A stretch of DNA of 64,000 nucleotides from positions 1-64,000 of the forward strand of contig RDYN01000029.1 in assembly GCA_004293365.1 (NCBI GenBank), written 5' to 3'. Positions 53,836 through 63,423 of the stretch are shown piece by piece (within the stretch, counting starts at the first letter, position 1; the number at the start of each line of letters is the position of its first letter). The DNA is from Oscillatoriales cyanobacterium (lineage in GTDB: Bacteria > Cyanobacteriota > Cyanobacteriia > Cyanobacteriales > Microcoleaceae). The notes beneath the pieces were generated by a model that was given only the letters and a program-made list of their open reading frames with translations, made no database searches and had not been told where the DNA came from. The position numbers and the translations under genes were made by a program.

Positions 53836-54831
53836 TTACAAGTTTTGGATCAATTCCCAATACTTGTTTCCCGCTTCGAGTTCCACATTAAAGATTTCTT
53901 TGAGCGTCGATCGCGCCGCATTCCACTGTACGTCTTCTGGATTGACGCGATAGCGTCCCAAATATTCCGTACAAATTCGCCTCAGAGCGCGGTAAATTTT
54001 AGTTTCCACAGTTGCAGGACTAAAATTGTGCGTGCCGACAAAGCTCATTAAAGTATCTAGAGCAACATCAGTGGCAGAGTTCAAAATACAGAAATAAGCA
54101 TATTTGAGGGTTGCTAGTTCCAAACTTTCCCCTTTGTAGCGATCGCGCACCCAATCGTACTTTCTCAGCCACACGCCATCCGTACCGATCAAAGTTCCGT
54201 AGCGATCGTTATCTGGAACTAAGGGATTCGGATTGCGAAACAAAGCATGGCGCGGCACTCCCCGACCGAAGTAATCGAAATTTATCAAAAAGAAATCCCG
54301 CGCTTTGAGGTGATTGAAAATTTCGGGAAACAGAGGAACATTTTTGTATATCTCCTCAAATAAAAGTTCTACCCGCAGCCCCAATACATTAGATGAAATT
54401 TGCTTTTCGGCTCCCTCTAAAATTTCTAATTCCGAACCTTCTGTATCTATTTTGAGAAAGTCAATATCTATGTTTCGCGAACTTGCCCAACTATCGAGGG
54501 ATGAAGTTTTCACGCGAATTACAGATTCTATTTCCCCTTCACCCGGTCTGTATCGTTTAAACCATTCCGAGTCGAGATTGGGAGGGTAAAAAGAACAATA
54601 TCCCCGGTGTTTGGTGATATAAAAATCTCTTTCTCCTTCTGCTTTTGCCAGAGCCAGCTCGACCACTTCAAAACCCGATCGAGAATTGTACTTTCTCAGG
54701 CGTTGGGCCTCTTCTGGATCTGGCTCAAAGGTCAGGTAAAGTAATTCTCCAGCAAATCCCGACCATGAGGGGTGCATCCCGTAACGACCGCCCACATCAA
54801 CGACGATCGTCGTGCTTTTATGAGGTTCCAT
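53836..54831 (-). CDS. FkbM family methyltransferase
   Basis: The product is about 331 residues with the FkbM motifs TTIVVDVGGRYG (AdoMet loop near residue 10), LTFEPDPEEAQRLRKYN and IDFLKIDTEGSELEILEGA (the family's D-x-E-G signature). It methylates a sugar hydroxyl in glycan or glycopeptide pathways. I chose ATG 54831 with AGGTG upstream; a TTG at 54849 overlaps the radical SAM stop as TTGA and is an alternative. The C-terminal 110 residues have no match that I recognise. Confidence 0.88.
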   Translation of the reverse strand: MEPHKSTTIVVDVGGRYGMHPSWSGFAGELLYLTFEPDPEEAQRLRKYNSRSGFEVVELALAKAEGERDFYITKHRGYCSFYPPNLDSEWFKRYRPGEGEIESVIRVKTSSLDSWASSRNIDIDFLKIDTEGSELEILEGAEKQISSNVLGLRVELLFEEIYKNVPLFPEIFNHLKARDFFLINFDYFGRGVPRHALFRNPNPLVPDNDRYGTLIGTDGVWLRKYDWVRDRYKGESLELATLKYAYFCILNSATDVALDTLMSFVGTHNFSPATVETKIYRALRRICTEYLGRYRVNPEDVQWNAARSTLKEIFNVELEAGNKYWELIQNL

Positions 54832-54845
54832 GCCAACACCTATTT

Positions 54846-55922
54846 TCAAAAGTTACTGTAGCAAGCCGTGCATATTTTAGGGATATTTCCCCCTAAATGA
54901 GCGCGTCTGAAGGCAATCATTTGTTCGCTATTCCACTCCTGTGTTAAGTTGCGCGCATCCCCGAGTTCGCAGACTTCTGGATTCGCCACCATGCAGCAAG
55001 GAACTATTTTCATATCTGATGAGATATAAAGTCGATCGAACGGCCAGGGGCAGAGTTTTTTGGGGTCGGTGGTATCGTATTTTTGGTCGATGAACCAGAA
55101 TGTAACTTCGACGTTGTGTTGTTTGCCAATAGCAATCAGCCGTTCTGCCATTGACAAATCAAACCGTCTGTGCACATCTACTTTTTGATTGACTTCCCGC
55201 CACTCGTCTTGACCCCAATCATTCACGTCAAGAGACAAAGTTAAACGCTCGAAACCCAAGTCAGCAGCGAGGACGGGAAACTGTTCCAATTCAGAAAAAT
55301 TATCTTGCTGAACTACCGTCCACATTCGAGTGCGCTTGCGGTTAGTATCGCGACAATACTCATTTAGCAAGCGACAGTTTTCGACCACCTTTTCAAAGCG
55401 ACCCCCGCGCCGAATTTTTTCGTAAGTTTCTTTCGCAGTTCCATCAACAGAAACCTGCAATTCGCAGATATCTGCATCGATCAGTCGCCGGTAATTGTCT
55501 TGGAAATGCAAGATTGAAGCATTGGTTGTTGACCTTACCCAAATATGTTTCGATCGGGCATACTCGATCATTTCAAAGTAGCATTTGCCCAACAATGGTT
55601 CGCCCATTCCTTGCAATTTGATTTCAATCAATCCGTACTGGCGATCGATCAAATCTTTGTAATCCTCAAAAGACATATCCTCCGCCCGTTTAAAACCCTC
55701 CCAATCACTGACCTGGCACATCGTACAGTGATAGTTACAGCGGCTGACATTTTCAATGTCAAGCATGACGGGTAAGTAGTCGAGAACTTCACCCCTTTGA
55801 GCCGCTTGGTACTTGAGATAATTCTCTTGTCGCTGCGGAAATGTTTTGAACCCGGCAGCCAGGGTCGCTTCGTACAAACTAGCGTCGCGGAACGGTCGGG
55901 GTAACGTGTTAAGTCTATCCAT
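54846..55922 (-). CDS. Radical SAM protein with SPASM-like C-terminal cluster
   Basis: The 358-residue enzyme has the radical SAM cluster CNYHCTMC (C62, C66, C69) and GMGEPLL. The C-terminal cysteine set CPWPFDRLYISSDMKIVPCC ... CELGD ... CTACY forms an auxiliary cluster of the SPASM/twitch type. Related enzymes in polysaccharide loci are annotated only as radical SAM/SPASM proteins; the reaction could be an epimerisation, deoxygenation or methyl transfer. No peptide precursor lies next to it, so a carbohydrate substrate is more likely. It overlaps the FkbM start by a few bases. Confidence 0.9.
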   Translation of the reverse strand: MDRLNTLPRPFRDASLYEATLAAGFKTFPQRQENYLKYQAAQRGEVLDYLPVMLDIENVSRCNYHCTMCQVSDWEGFKRAEDMSFEDYKDLIDRQYGLIEIKLQGMGEPLLGKCYFEMIEYARSKHIWVRSTTNASILHFQDNYRRLIDADICELQVSVDGTAKETYEKIRRGGRFEKVVENCRLLNEYCRDTNRKRTRMWTVVQQDNFSELEQFPVLAADLGFERLTLSLDVNDWGQDEWREVNQKVDVHRRFDLSMAERLIAIGKQHNVEVTFWFIDQKYDTTDPKKLCPWPFDRLYISSDMKIVPCCMVANPEVCELGDARNLTQEWNSEQMIAFRRAHLGGNIPKICTACYSNF

Positions 55923-55947
55923 AGTTGCAGTACCTTACTTTTTTTCT

Positions 55948-57051
55948 TCACAAATCCGCAGTAAAGCGCAAGGCTTCGTCAACAATCATGCCGATGTCGT
56001 AATAGCGGTAATTCCCCATCCGACCCACCGAAAAAACGTTGTCTGGCATCTCTTTGCGGTAGCGATCGGCTATTTCTTGCTGCTCTTTTATCGGATATGG
56101 ATAAAGTTTGTTGCTCGTAGAAGGAATTTCCATTCCTAACAAAGTCGTAGGAGATTTGTAGCCGGTAAGTTTTTTATATTCAACTACGCGGGTAAAAACT
56201 TCATCGTTGGCATAGTGCAAGAAAAAAGTCGGGTCGGGAATGACTTGTTCGACTGGCAATACCAGCTTAATAAAATCGCGACCGATATACTTGAGTTCCC
56301 CATACTCGAAGTCAAACAGCAAATCTGGGGAAAGAGAACTTACCAAAATATCTGACTTGATCCACTCTCCCTTAACTTGCACTGCTGCTTTTTGCACGTC
56401 AAAGGCTTCGATGTGGCAATTCATCCAAAGCGTTACTCCCGGAGTATTGGCGCAGATGTCGAAGTAGTCGTCCCAGCCGCGCAGCGAGATAGGATAAGAG
56501 ATGAAAAATTCCGGGCGAACTTCTTTGGTTCCCGTCCGCAATTGTACGCCTTTACCATCAAATTTGAAGTCAGTCAGTACCGTATTGGACTCTATTTGCC
56601 ACATCTTTTTCGAGTAGTTTTTAACAAACTTGTCGTACAGTGTGGCACCAACTGAGTAAATCCAATATTCCTCGAAGTTTCGCGCCGTACTCGGATCGGG
56701 CCTTTCGCTCAACTCCTGCTCTATTTTCTCTTTGTCTGGCATCAGGGGAATGTCATCGGCATGGATTGGGTAGGAGTAAAATTGACCGTCCCGTTCCACA
56801 TAAGTTAACAAGTAATGATCGAGCAGTCGTTGGGGAACTCGTTCCTGTAAAAAGTTGAAAACCGACTCGTGGGCCGTGAATAGGTGGCGCGGACCAAAAG
56901 TGTAAGGATGACCCCCATAATATAAGGTTTGACATCCGCCCCCGAGTTGGGACGCACACTCAATTAATGTAACTTGCCATCCTTTGTTAGCTAGTATGTG
57001 AGCCCAAGTACAGCCTGCAAAACCACCGCCAATAATTGTTGCTGTTTTCAC
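55948..57051 (-). CDS. glf: UDP-galactopyranose mutase
   Basis: The 367-residue flavoprotein has the FAD-binding GGGFAGCTWAHILANKGW near the N-terminus, GPRHLFTAHESVFNFL (near GPHIFHT of the family), ISLRGWDDYFD and the C-terminal GRMGNYRYYDIGMIV. These identify UDP-galactopyranose mutase, which interconverts UDP-Galp and UDP-Galf. Galactofuranose in the glycan is therefore predicted. The GPRHLF variant differs from the usual GPHIFHT, so a substrate other than UDP-Gal is possible. Confidence 0.9.
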   Translation of the reverse strand: MKTATIIGGGFAGCTWAHILANKGWQVTLIECASQLGGGCQTLYYGGHPYTFGPRHLFTAHESVFNFLQERVPQRLLDHYLLTYVERDGQFYSYPIHADDIPLMPDKEKIEQELSERPDPSTARNFEEYWIYSVGATLYDKFVKNYSKKMWQIESNTVLTDFKFDGKGVQLRTGTKEVRPEFFISYPISLRGWDDYFDICANTPGVTLWMNCHIEAFDVQKAAVQVKGEWIKSDILVSSLSPDLLFDFEYGELKYIGRDFIKLVLPVEQVIPDPTFFLHYANDEVFTRVVEYKKLTGYKSPTTLLGMEIPSTSNKLYPYPIKEQQEIADRYRKEMPDNVFSVGRMGNYRYYDIGMIVDEALRFTADL

Positions 57052-57126
57052 TGATTTTTCCTTAATTGTGCAACTGATTTTTTGTTTAGTTGTTAAACAA
57101 CTTTATTGTTGTTCGATCGCAAATTG

Positions 57127-57876
57127 CTAATCATCTAAGTAGGTGATGAAAGAGCGACCCCACCATCCTACTTGGATGTGTGGGGCAAATTTGAAGCGAC
57201 TTTTTTGCTGAAACTCTGCGAAGGCTTTGGCAACTCCTTTAACAGGCGAACCTTTGTAACCTGTAAATAAGTCGTCAATATATAACAAGCTACCTTCTTG
57301 CAGCAAGGGTTCTATAAATTCAAACACGGGGACTGCTGATTCGTATAAGTCGCAGTCAATACAAGCTAAAGCTATTTTATTGTTTTTCGCTAAAAAGCTT
57401 TGTTGTAACTCGGGGGTGAGCCTTTCTTTATAGAATCCTGCGATCGTTTGACAGCTATCTACATAAATCCCGTGTTCTTTGATTAAATGCCAGAATTCTT
57501 CTTGGGCAGTTTTGAGAGCGCCTTGTTGCCAAACTTGGTGGCTGGGTTGCGATTCGACTGCTGGAAGTCCCTCGAAACTGTCGAAGGCAAAGAATTTCAT
57601 TGATTCTAGGTTGTGCCTTCTGGCTTCGGTGAGCGCCATCCTAAAAGTTCTCACTCGGTGGCAGCCGTATTCGTGATAGTCTCCTTCTATTTTGTTGTCT
57701 GTCAAGAAATCAAAAGCTTGCATAAAAAAAGCTAGTTTTTGACATTGACGGTTGGTTTGATTGTAAGCGATTTCGTCCTGACGGCTCCAATTTTCTAAGT
57801 CAGAGCCGTTTGCGAGTTTGACCCAAGGTTCTTGAAGTATGGGTTGGGTTTGGGTGTATTCATTGCTGTTATTCAT
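57127..57876 (-). CDS. TylF/MycF-type O-methyltransferase
   Basis: A 249-residue methyltransferase with the TylF/macrocin-O-methyltransferase traits: DYHEYGCHRVRTFRMALTEA, FFAFDSFEGLP and IDCDLYESAVPVFEFIEPLL followed by YIDDLF. The family methylates sugar hydroxyls and usually needs Mg2+. Its ATG overlaps the epimerase stop (ATGA), and GGAGGTGA precedes it inside the epimerase gene. Confidence 0.92.
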   Translation of the reverse strand: MNNSNEYTQTQPILQEPWVKLANGSDLENWSRQDEIAYNQTNRQCQKLAFFMQAFDFLTDNKIEGDYHEYGCHRVRTFRMALTEARRHNLESMKFFAFDSFEGLPAVESQPSHQVWQQGALKTAQEEFWHLIKEHGIYVDSCQTIAGFYKERLTPELQQSFLAKNNKIALACIDCDLYESAVPVFEFIEPLLQEGSLLYIDDLFTGYKGSPVKGVAKAFAEFQQKSRFKFAPHIQVGWWGRSFITYLDD

Positions 57877-58760
57877 GTCAATTCACCTCCTGCAATTTGA
57901 TTGTCTGGCCGGAAGTAAGAACGGATACCTACCTCCAACTCCGTGAAACGAAAATTTGGCACTGCGGAATTTAGATAAGCGGTATCGAATAGCAAGTCAA
58001 AGTCTCTTCCTGCATCGGCTGCTTCGTAGATTGTTTCAAATTCCACGGCTCCGATCGCGCCCACTAAATTAGCTATGTCGATTATAGTACAACTTGTGCC
58101 GGTTGCTACATTTATAATTCCGTGAAGCTGCCCGGGTATTAATAGTTGGATTAGGCGGCAAATGTCCGTAATGTAAACGTAATCGCGCCGTTGCTTCCCG
58201 CTACCTTTAATAACTACTCGCTTGTCATTTTTTATGGCTGAGACTATTTTCTTAATAACGCTGCGATCGTTGGGCGCCGCACCGTAAATACCGGGAATTC
58301 GCAGGATTGTTACCGGACACTTTACTTCTCCTAAAGACATTAGCATTGATTCGCAGGAAGCTTTGGCAAGTCCGTACCAAGTGTCTGGATTTACGGGCGA
58401 TCGTTCGGTAAGCGGCAGACTCGGTTTGCTGCCGTAGACATCAACGGAACTAAAATAGATAATCGAGCGAGCATTTGTCAGTTTGGCACATTCTATTAAG
58501 TTGTTAACTATTTCTAAGTTATCTTTATAAGAGTTAAAGGAATTTTCTACTAATCTGCTGATGCCTGCAAAAAATACAATTGTCGGAGATGCCTCATTGC
58601 TAAAAGATTTAAAAAAATTAGAAACTTCCCCAGCTTTTAAAAAGTTACAATCTTTTGAGGACAATGAAAGCGCGCGAGCGATATTGCCACCAAGGTATTT
58701 AGTGAAGTAACCGCCTATGTAGCTATTTTTACCGATAATAATTATCTTTGGGTCCTTCAA
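57873..58760 (-). CDS. NAD(P)-dependent sugar epimerase/reductase (SDR)
   Basis: A 295-residue extended SDR with IIIIGKNSYIGGYFTKYLGG (a degenerate GxxGxxG loop, GKNSYIG), FAGISRLVENSFNS, SSVDVYG and WYGLAKAS (YxxxK). The unusual cofactor loop suggests a reductase of the RmlD/WcaG kind. The start is TTG 58760, nine bases after AAGGAG. It is translationally coupled to the TylF gene. Confidence 0.85.
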   Translation of the reverse strand: MKDPKIIIIGKNSYIGGYFTKYLGGNIARALSLSSKDCNFLKAGEVSNFFKSFSNEASPTIVFFAGISRLVENSFNSYKDNLEIVNNLIECAKLTNARSIIYFSSVDVYGSKPSLPLTERSPVNPDTWYGLAKASCESMLMSLGEVKCPVTILRIPGIYGAAPNDRSVIKKIVSAIKNDKRVVIKGSGKQRRDYVYITDICRLIQLLIPGQLHGIINVATGTSCTIIDIANLVGAIGAVEFETIYEAADAGRDFDLLFDTAYLNSAVPNFRFTELEVGIRSYFRPDNQIAGGELT

Positions 58761-58801
58761 AACAGTTTGCTCCTTTACCTTGTTTTATTCGATCGCCCTA
58801 A

Positions 58802-58900
58802 TTTTGCCAGTCAGGGTGGATCAGGGCGATCGCCCGCTTGCAGCTTTCCATTCCCTCCTCTAGTTTCCCCTGCTGTTGCAGTGCGACTCCGAGGCGATAG
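58802..58900. repeat. 99-bp segment identical to 59861-59959
   Basis: Both copies are identical over 99 bp and cover the 3' ends of two paralogous methyltransferase-TPR genes. Read in the third frame on the minus strand, the segment encodes YRLGVALQQQGKLEEGMESC... and ends shortly after HPDWQ, a further TPR helix pair. Confidence 0.92.
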
Positions 58901-59800
58901 AATTGCCTCTTCCAGCTTGCCAATTTTTGCCTGGGCGATTCCCATCAGTAAATATGCTTGCCCTGAGTGGGGGTTAGTTATAATCGCCTGTTGGTATTCA
59001 AAAATTGCCTCCTCAATTGTACCAGAATTCACAAGTTCATTACCAGAATTTATATAATCGCCGGACAGTTTTTGATAATTTCTATATTCCTCAACTGCGG
59101 GAGCGGTGGAGGCGCTGTTTGAAAGGTATTTACCGTCATAGGGTATCCGAAACTCTGAGTCGCTAAGTTTTTGTATTGCTACAAAAATTAACCGGGGTTC
59201 TTTAATAGAACTTGTTAAGGATTCTACCAAATACGGACTGTATGGCGTAACAGGTTTGACACTTTTTACATCCACAACTGACAGAGCGAGCAATTTATAA
59301 TTGTTAGCAGCGGCTAGCCCTACAAAAAAACATGGCTGATAGTTATAAAATCCGTGATTGAGCGAGCCGTGAAAAGGTAAGCCGTGAACCATCACTCCGC
59401 CTGCTTTGCACAAATTGTGAATATTTTTAAAGCATTGGTATTGATTAAAGCAATGTTCGGAACTTCCGTGATTTGTCACTAAATCGAATTGTTCTGAGTA
59501 TCCATAAGTGGCCTGCAAATCTTTATTCATATCAAAAACTAAAGAGTTTGACGAGTCACAAGTATCGATACAGTTATAAGTTTCTAATCCAAAGCTTTCG
59601 TATAGCGATCGAGCTGCGATCGGTGCGCCCGGAGTGTGGCTAAACTCTCCTAATTCTCGAACGATCGTAGCTGCAAAATCATCCCAACTTGCAACCATAA
59701 TACTCTGCTCGCCGATTTCAAGAACGCTTTTTAAATTATTGAAGCACCCCCGCTCTTTCAACAAACAGTAAAAATTAAATGTTGTGATGCCAATTCCCAT
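58811..59800 (-). CDS. SAM methyltransferase-like protein with C-terminal TPR (copy 2)
   Basis: A 329-residue paralog of the next gene. Residues 1-220 form a methyltransferase-like domain with the LVTNHGSSEHCFNQYQCFKNIH block, residues 235-285 hold TPRs (EEAIFEYQQAIITNPHSG), and the last 40 residues (LSPRSRTATAGETRGGNG) are out-of-frame translation of TPR sequence. The ancestral protein therefore continued further. The motif SSEHCFNQYQCF and the VHGLPFHGSLNHGFYNYQP block are shared between the two and unlike classical motif I. Function unknown, probably sugar methylation. Confidence 0.8.
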   Translation of the reverse strand: MGIGITTFNFYCLLKERGCFNNLKSVLEIGEQSIMVASWDDFAATIVRELGEFSHTPGAPIAARSLYESFGLETYNCIDTCDSSNSLVFDMNKDLQATYGYSEQFDLVTNHGSSEHCFNQYQCFKNIHNLCKAGGVMVHGLPFHGSLNHGFYNYQPCFFVGLAAANNYKLLALSVVDVKSVKPVTPYSPYLVESLTSSIKEPRLIFVAIQKLSDSEFRIPYDGKYLSNSASTAPAVEEYRNYQKLSGDYINSGNELVNSGTIEEAIFEYQQAIITNPHSGQAYLLMGIAQAKIGKLEEAILSPRSRTATAGETRGGNGKLQAGDRPDPP

Positions 59801-59860
59801 AATGACCCCTTCTCAAATATTGCAATACTTTAGAAAGTATGTTTCTCGATCGAAGTTTAC

Positions 59861-59959
59861 TTTTGCCAGTCAGGGTGGATCAGGGCGATCGCCCGCTTGC
59901 AGCTTTCCATTCCCTCCTCTAGTTTCCCCTGCTGTTGCAGTGCGACTCCGAGGCGATAG
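59861..59959. repeat. 99-bp segment identical to 58802-58900
   Basis: The second copy of the 99-bp segment. Its right end coincides with the last codons of the 316-residue gene and it also runs past that gene's stop at 59919. Exact identity over 99 bp, inside genes that are otherwise clearly diverged, points to recent copying or gene conversion. Confidence 0.92.
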
Positions 59960-60869
59960 TGTCGATCGCCTCGTCCAACTGACCTAATTTTTGCAGGGCA
60001 ACTCCCATCAGTATATATCCGTTCCAAGCGTATATATTAGTTATAATCGCTTGCTGGTATTCAAAAATTGCTTCTTCAATTTGACCTGACTCAACTAATT
60101 GATTGCCTCTATTTATATAATCGCTCGAGCTTTTTTGATAAGCTCGGTATTCACTTACTATAGCACCTGGTGAAACAGTGTTCGAGAGATATTGACCGTC
60201 ATAAGGCACGCGAAATTCTATGTCATCGAGTTTCTGGAAAGCAACAAAAATTAATCGGTGTTCTTGAGAACAAGTGACTAACGACCTGACAATATAATCG
60301 CTATACGGTATGAGAGATGTTACATTCGCCTCAGTGACAACCAGGGACAATAATTGATAGTTATTTGCAGCAGCCAGCCACATAAAGAAAGAGGCATGAT
60401 AGTTATAAAAACCGTGATTTAGCGCGCCTTGAAATGGCAGACAATGAATCATTAATTCACCGACTTTGCATAAATCGTGTATGTTGCTAAAGCACTGATA
60501 TTGGTGGAAACAATGTTCGGAAGTGCCGTGATTGGTGACGAGATCGAATTGTTGCGAGTATCCGTAGGTTTCCTTAAAGCTTTTATTTAGATCGAAAACC
60601 AGAGCATCGGGCGATTCATCAGTATCTATACATTTGTACAGCTCGAATCCCAACTTTTCGTAGAAAAACTTAGCGGCGATTGTTTGACGGTTACTGGGGT
60701 CAAAACCTTCTACTAATGGCTCGACTTGAGGGACGCGAGATGCAAAATCCTCCCAGTTTCTAACTACCACTTCCTGAGAACCGAGTTCGCAAACACTTTT
60801 TAAATCTTTGAAGTAGCCTCGATCGATCAGAATTGAGTAAAAATCCAATGTCGTGATTCCAATTGCCAT
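59919..60869 (-). CDS. SAM methyltransferase-like protein with C-terminal TPR (copy 1)
   Basis: The 316-residue paralog of 58811-59800: GIGITTLDFY-like start (MAIGITTLDFYSILI), LVTNHGTSEHCFHQYQCFSN, HCLPFQGALNHGFYNYHASF, then TPRs EEAIFEYQQAIITNIYAW. It ends in a short out-of-frame tail (IDTIASESHCNSRGN). The shared damage at the 3' end in both paralogs suggests it came before or spread through duplication. It lies upstream in the operon, after the 779-residue TPR transferase. Confidence 0.8.
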   Translation of the reverse strand: MAIGITTLDFYSILIDRGYFKDLKSVCELGSQEVVVRNWEDFASRVPQVEPLVEGFDPSNRQTIAAKFFYEKLGFELYKCIDTDESPDALVFDLNKSFKETYGYSQQFDLVTNHGTSEHCFHQYQCFSNIHDLCKVGELMIHCLPFQGALNHGFYNYHASFFMWLAAANNYQLLSLVVTEANVTSLIPYSDYIVRSLVTCSQEHRLIFVAFQKLDDIEFRVPYDGQYLSNTVSPGAIVSEYRAYQKSSSDYINRGNQLVESGQIEEAIFEYQQAIITNIYAWNGYILMGVALQKLGQLDEAIDTIASESHCNSRGN

Positions 60870-61047
60870 AATGCTTGCTTTCCCTTCGGCTGTATTGTGT
60901 ACTGCTTAAATTCCCAACAAGTCAAACTATTGTCGGTGACAAATCGAGTTCTCAAAAAATGGTTCGGTTTTTCGGAAACAATCGCCTGCTAGCTTTTTGC
61001 CGATCGGCCCGTGCATAGTTTAACAGAAAAGCTACTTCCCGATTTGT

Positions 61048-63387
61048 TTATGCTCGATCGCCCCGGGCCGGCAACAGCCCAGCGTACTTGCGCAAAAAAT
61101 TCATTCCCATGCGACTCGATCCGTAGCACTTATAACTGTCTGCCAGCGTCGCGAATTGATTTTGCAAGTCCTCATCTGCTTTTGCGTACTCAACTTTCCC
61201 CTCCAAACGTTCCAGCATTTCCACAACAACATCATTAATTTCTTCGGCGGTATTATCTACTACCGTAATGCCCATATCAGCAAGCACCTGGGTACTGAAA
61301 ACATGACCCACCGGAGGAGGGATTAACTCAGCAAATGTCAGCAAACGCTGTTTGCTCTCAGAGAAATAAAGCTTGGGAATCAAAATATTTTGACTGTACC
61401 AAGAACGGAAGGCTCCTAAAGGTACCCAATTTGTTAAAGCGCAGGGGACTCCAAAAATAGAAGGTACAAAACAAAGTCCCGAACTCGTGCCGATAAAAAA
61501 CCGACACTCAGCACAGAGAAACACATCCATCCAATCGCTTTTAACATCGGTGCAAGCATAGTCAATTATCTGCTTCATGGCGGGCAACGGCTGCATTGTG
61601 GTATCGCCCACGCGAATTACCCACCCACCGCGAGCGACGATCGACTCGATCGCCAACAGATATGTATTAATGTCAGCATTGCGGTATTTCTGACATTTTA
61701 GTCCTTGATGGTATCCGCCGTTAAAGCCATCCTCCCGAACGTGCAAACAAACAAACCAAGCATTTCGAGGTACGCCCAAAGATTGCAAACAGCGCCACCC
61801 TGCCTCGCGATCGGAATCTGACAGCGAGAGCAACGGAGAACGCCCTTCCAATTCCCATTGTTTTTGTACTGCGGCTCCTGCCTCAGTATAAAGCATGGTT
61901 TCTCCATTCGCTAAAGTAACCGAGTACAAACTCTCTTCGAGATATCGCGCATTGTTAGAGCATTGCTCTTGAATTTCTGGTTCCGAAACCATTTCTATAT
62001 AAGGGCGCCAGTAGTTAAGAAAATGAGGGTTAGCAATGTGCTGATTTGGCTTGAGCAACAACTGCCGGCGGTGAGGTGAAAGCCAGCCCAAGGCTTGCAT
62101 TTTTAGATGCCAATCTATCAAAGCTATGTGACCGATCGCCGCTGTCCAAATATTAGATAAAAACCGCACATTTAAGCGATCGAGATCGTGCGATCGAGCC
62201 AATTTTTGCTGTACTTGATGCGCTCTGACAAGCATATTCCGCCACTGTTCGCTTTGCCCGCGCAAGCAAAATCTCGCTCCAATAATAATGTATGCTTGCA
62301 GCCAGTCTGGCTCGATCTCGAACATCCGTTCCCAGCAAGCTATCGCTTCATCGTGACGGTCTAGTTCGTCGAGGGCAATGCCTTTTAGATAATATGCTTC
62401 CTGCCAATCAGGTCTGAGGCTCATTGCTTTCTGGTAACTTTCCAGCGCTTCGGCGAATCGACCTTCTTGCGCGAGCAGGCTGCCGCGATCGTAATGTGCA
62501 TTTGCCAAGCTGTGGCAATAGCCGATCGCTTGTTGGTAAATATCTATTGCCTCATCCGTGCGACCCCGCTCTTCTAGCGCTTTTCCCCAATGGGTCAAGG
62601 CCTCTCCCAAGAGTTCGGAATATTTATAATAATTTGGTTTCAGAGCCGTTAGGTGGCGGTAGGCTGCGATCGCTTCTTGAAGATATGCTGATTTGATTAA
62701 GAAAATTATTAAAGACTTACATTCTGGCGATTCTTGAATCTCAGCAACTATTTGCCGGCGTTCTGTGCCCTGGCGCAGATACTGAAGGAAGTGCTTTTTG
62801 CCGTCGGGATCTGGCTCGCGTTTCAGATAAGTTAAATATACTTTTTGGATAAAATCTGCGTCGCTCTGTTGGCTGCTTGTTTCTAAAAAGCCTTCGTTGC
62901 CGACATAACTTATTTGATTTATAGATTCAGCATTCTGACCTATCGACCGGATATTTTCCGCTAGTTTGCTGTATGTTTGTAAAGATTCCCCTAAATTTTC
63001 TAACGTTACTTCCCGGGCAAGTTTGTACAAGCTTTCGCCCAGCTTTTTGTGAAAGCCATAAAAATCCGGGTTCAGAACGCTAGCGCTGTGGTATTCGACG
63101 ATCGCCCGGGAAAGATCGCCCATTTTTAGCCAAATATCTCCTAGATTGTGGCGAGTCCAAGCCGATTTGGGGTGGAGCGCTAGGGCGCGATCGTAACAAT
63201 TCACAGCCTCCTCAAATCTGCCTATTTTTTCCCAGCATTCTCCTAAATTGTGATAGTGCCAATAATTATTCTCGTTTTCGTTAATAGCATCTTGATAATA
63301 GCCGATCGCTTCTTCATATTTACCCTCATGTTTGAGCTTGTTTGCTATTTGAAAACTCAGATTTTTCTGCAGAAACTCTTGATTCAT
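61048..63387 (-). CDS. TPR, DUF4214 and TIGR04372-type glycosyltransferase fusion
   Basis: The 779-residue protein has TPRs at 1-140, a DUF4214-like unit at about 185-235 (VYLTYLKREPDPDGKKHFLQ), a second TPR run at 235-370 (EEAIDIY-like, ALESYQKAMSLRPDWQ) and a transferase domain at 400-775 sharing WFVCLHVREDGF, IVARGGWVIRVGDTTM and CRFFIGTSSGLCFVPSIFGVP with the 716-residue protein encoded at 49504-51654. The DUF4214 insertion is unusual between TPR arrays. Transcription runs from the sulfotransferase gene 36 bp upstream. Confidence 0.9.
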   Translation of the reverse strand: MNQEFLQKNLSFQIANKLKHEGKYEEAIGYYQDAINENENNYWHYHNLGECWEKIGRFEEAVNCYDRALALHPKSAWTRHNLGDIWLKMGDLSRAIVEYHSASVLNPDFYGFHKKLGESLYKLAREVTLENLGESLQTYSKLAENIRSIGQNAESINQISYVGNEGFLETSSQQSDADFIQKVYLTYLKREPDPDGKKHFLQYLRQGTERRQIVAEIQESPECKSLIIFLIKSAYLQEAIAAYRHLTALKPNYYKYSELLGEALTHWGKALEERGRTDEAIDIYQQAIGYCHSLANAHYDRGSLLAQEGRFAEALESYQKAMSLRPDWQEAYYLKGIALDELDRHDEAIACWERMFEIEPDWLQAYIIIGARFCLRGQSEQWRNMLVRAHQVQQKLARSHDLDRLNVRFLSNIWTAAIGHIALIDWHLKMQALGWLSPHRRQLLLKPNQHIANPHFLNYWRPYIEMVSEPEIQEQCSNNARYLEESLYSVTLANGETMLYTEAGAAVQKQWELEGRSPLLSLSDSDREAGWRCLQSLGVPRNAWFVCLHVREDGFNGGYHQGLKCQKYRNADINTYLLAIESIVARGGWVIRVGDTTMQPLPAMKQIIDYACTDVKSDWMDVFLCAECRFFIGTSSGLCFVPSIFGVPCALTNWVPLGAFRSWYSQNILIPKLYFSESKQRLLTFAELIPPPVGHVFSTQVLADMGITVVDNTAEEINDVVVEMLERLEGKVEYAKADEDLQNQFATLADSYKCYGSSRMGMNFLRKYAGLLPARGDRA

Positions 63388-63423
63388 AACTTTACCTCAA
63401 CTGTATCTATATTTTCCACTTAA

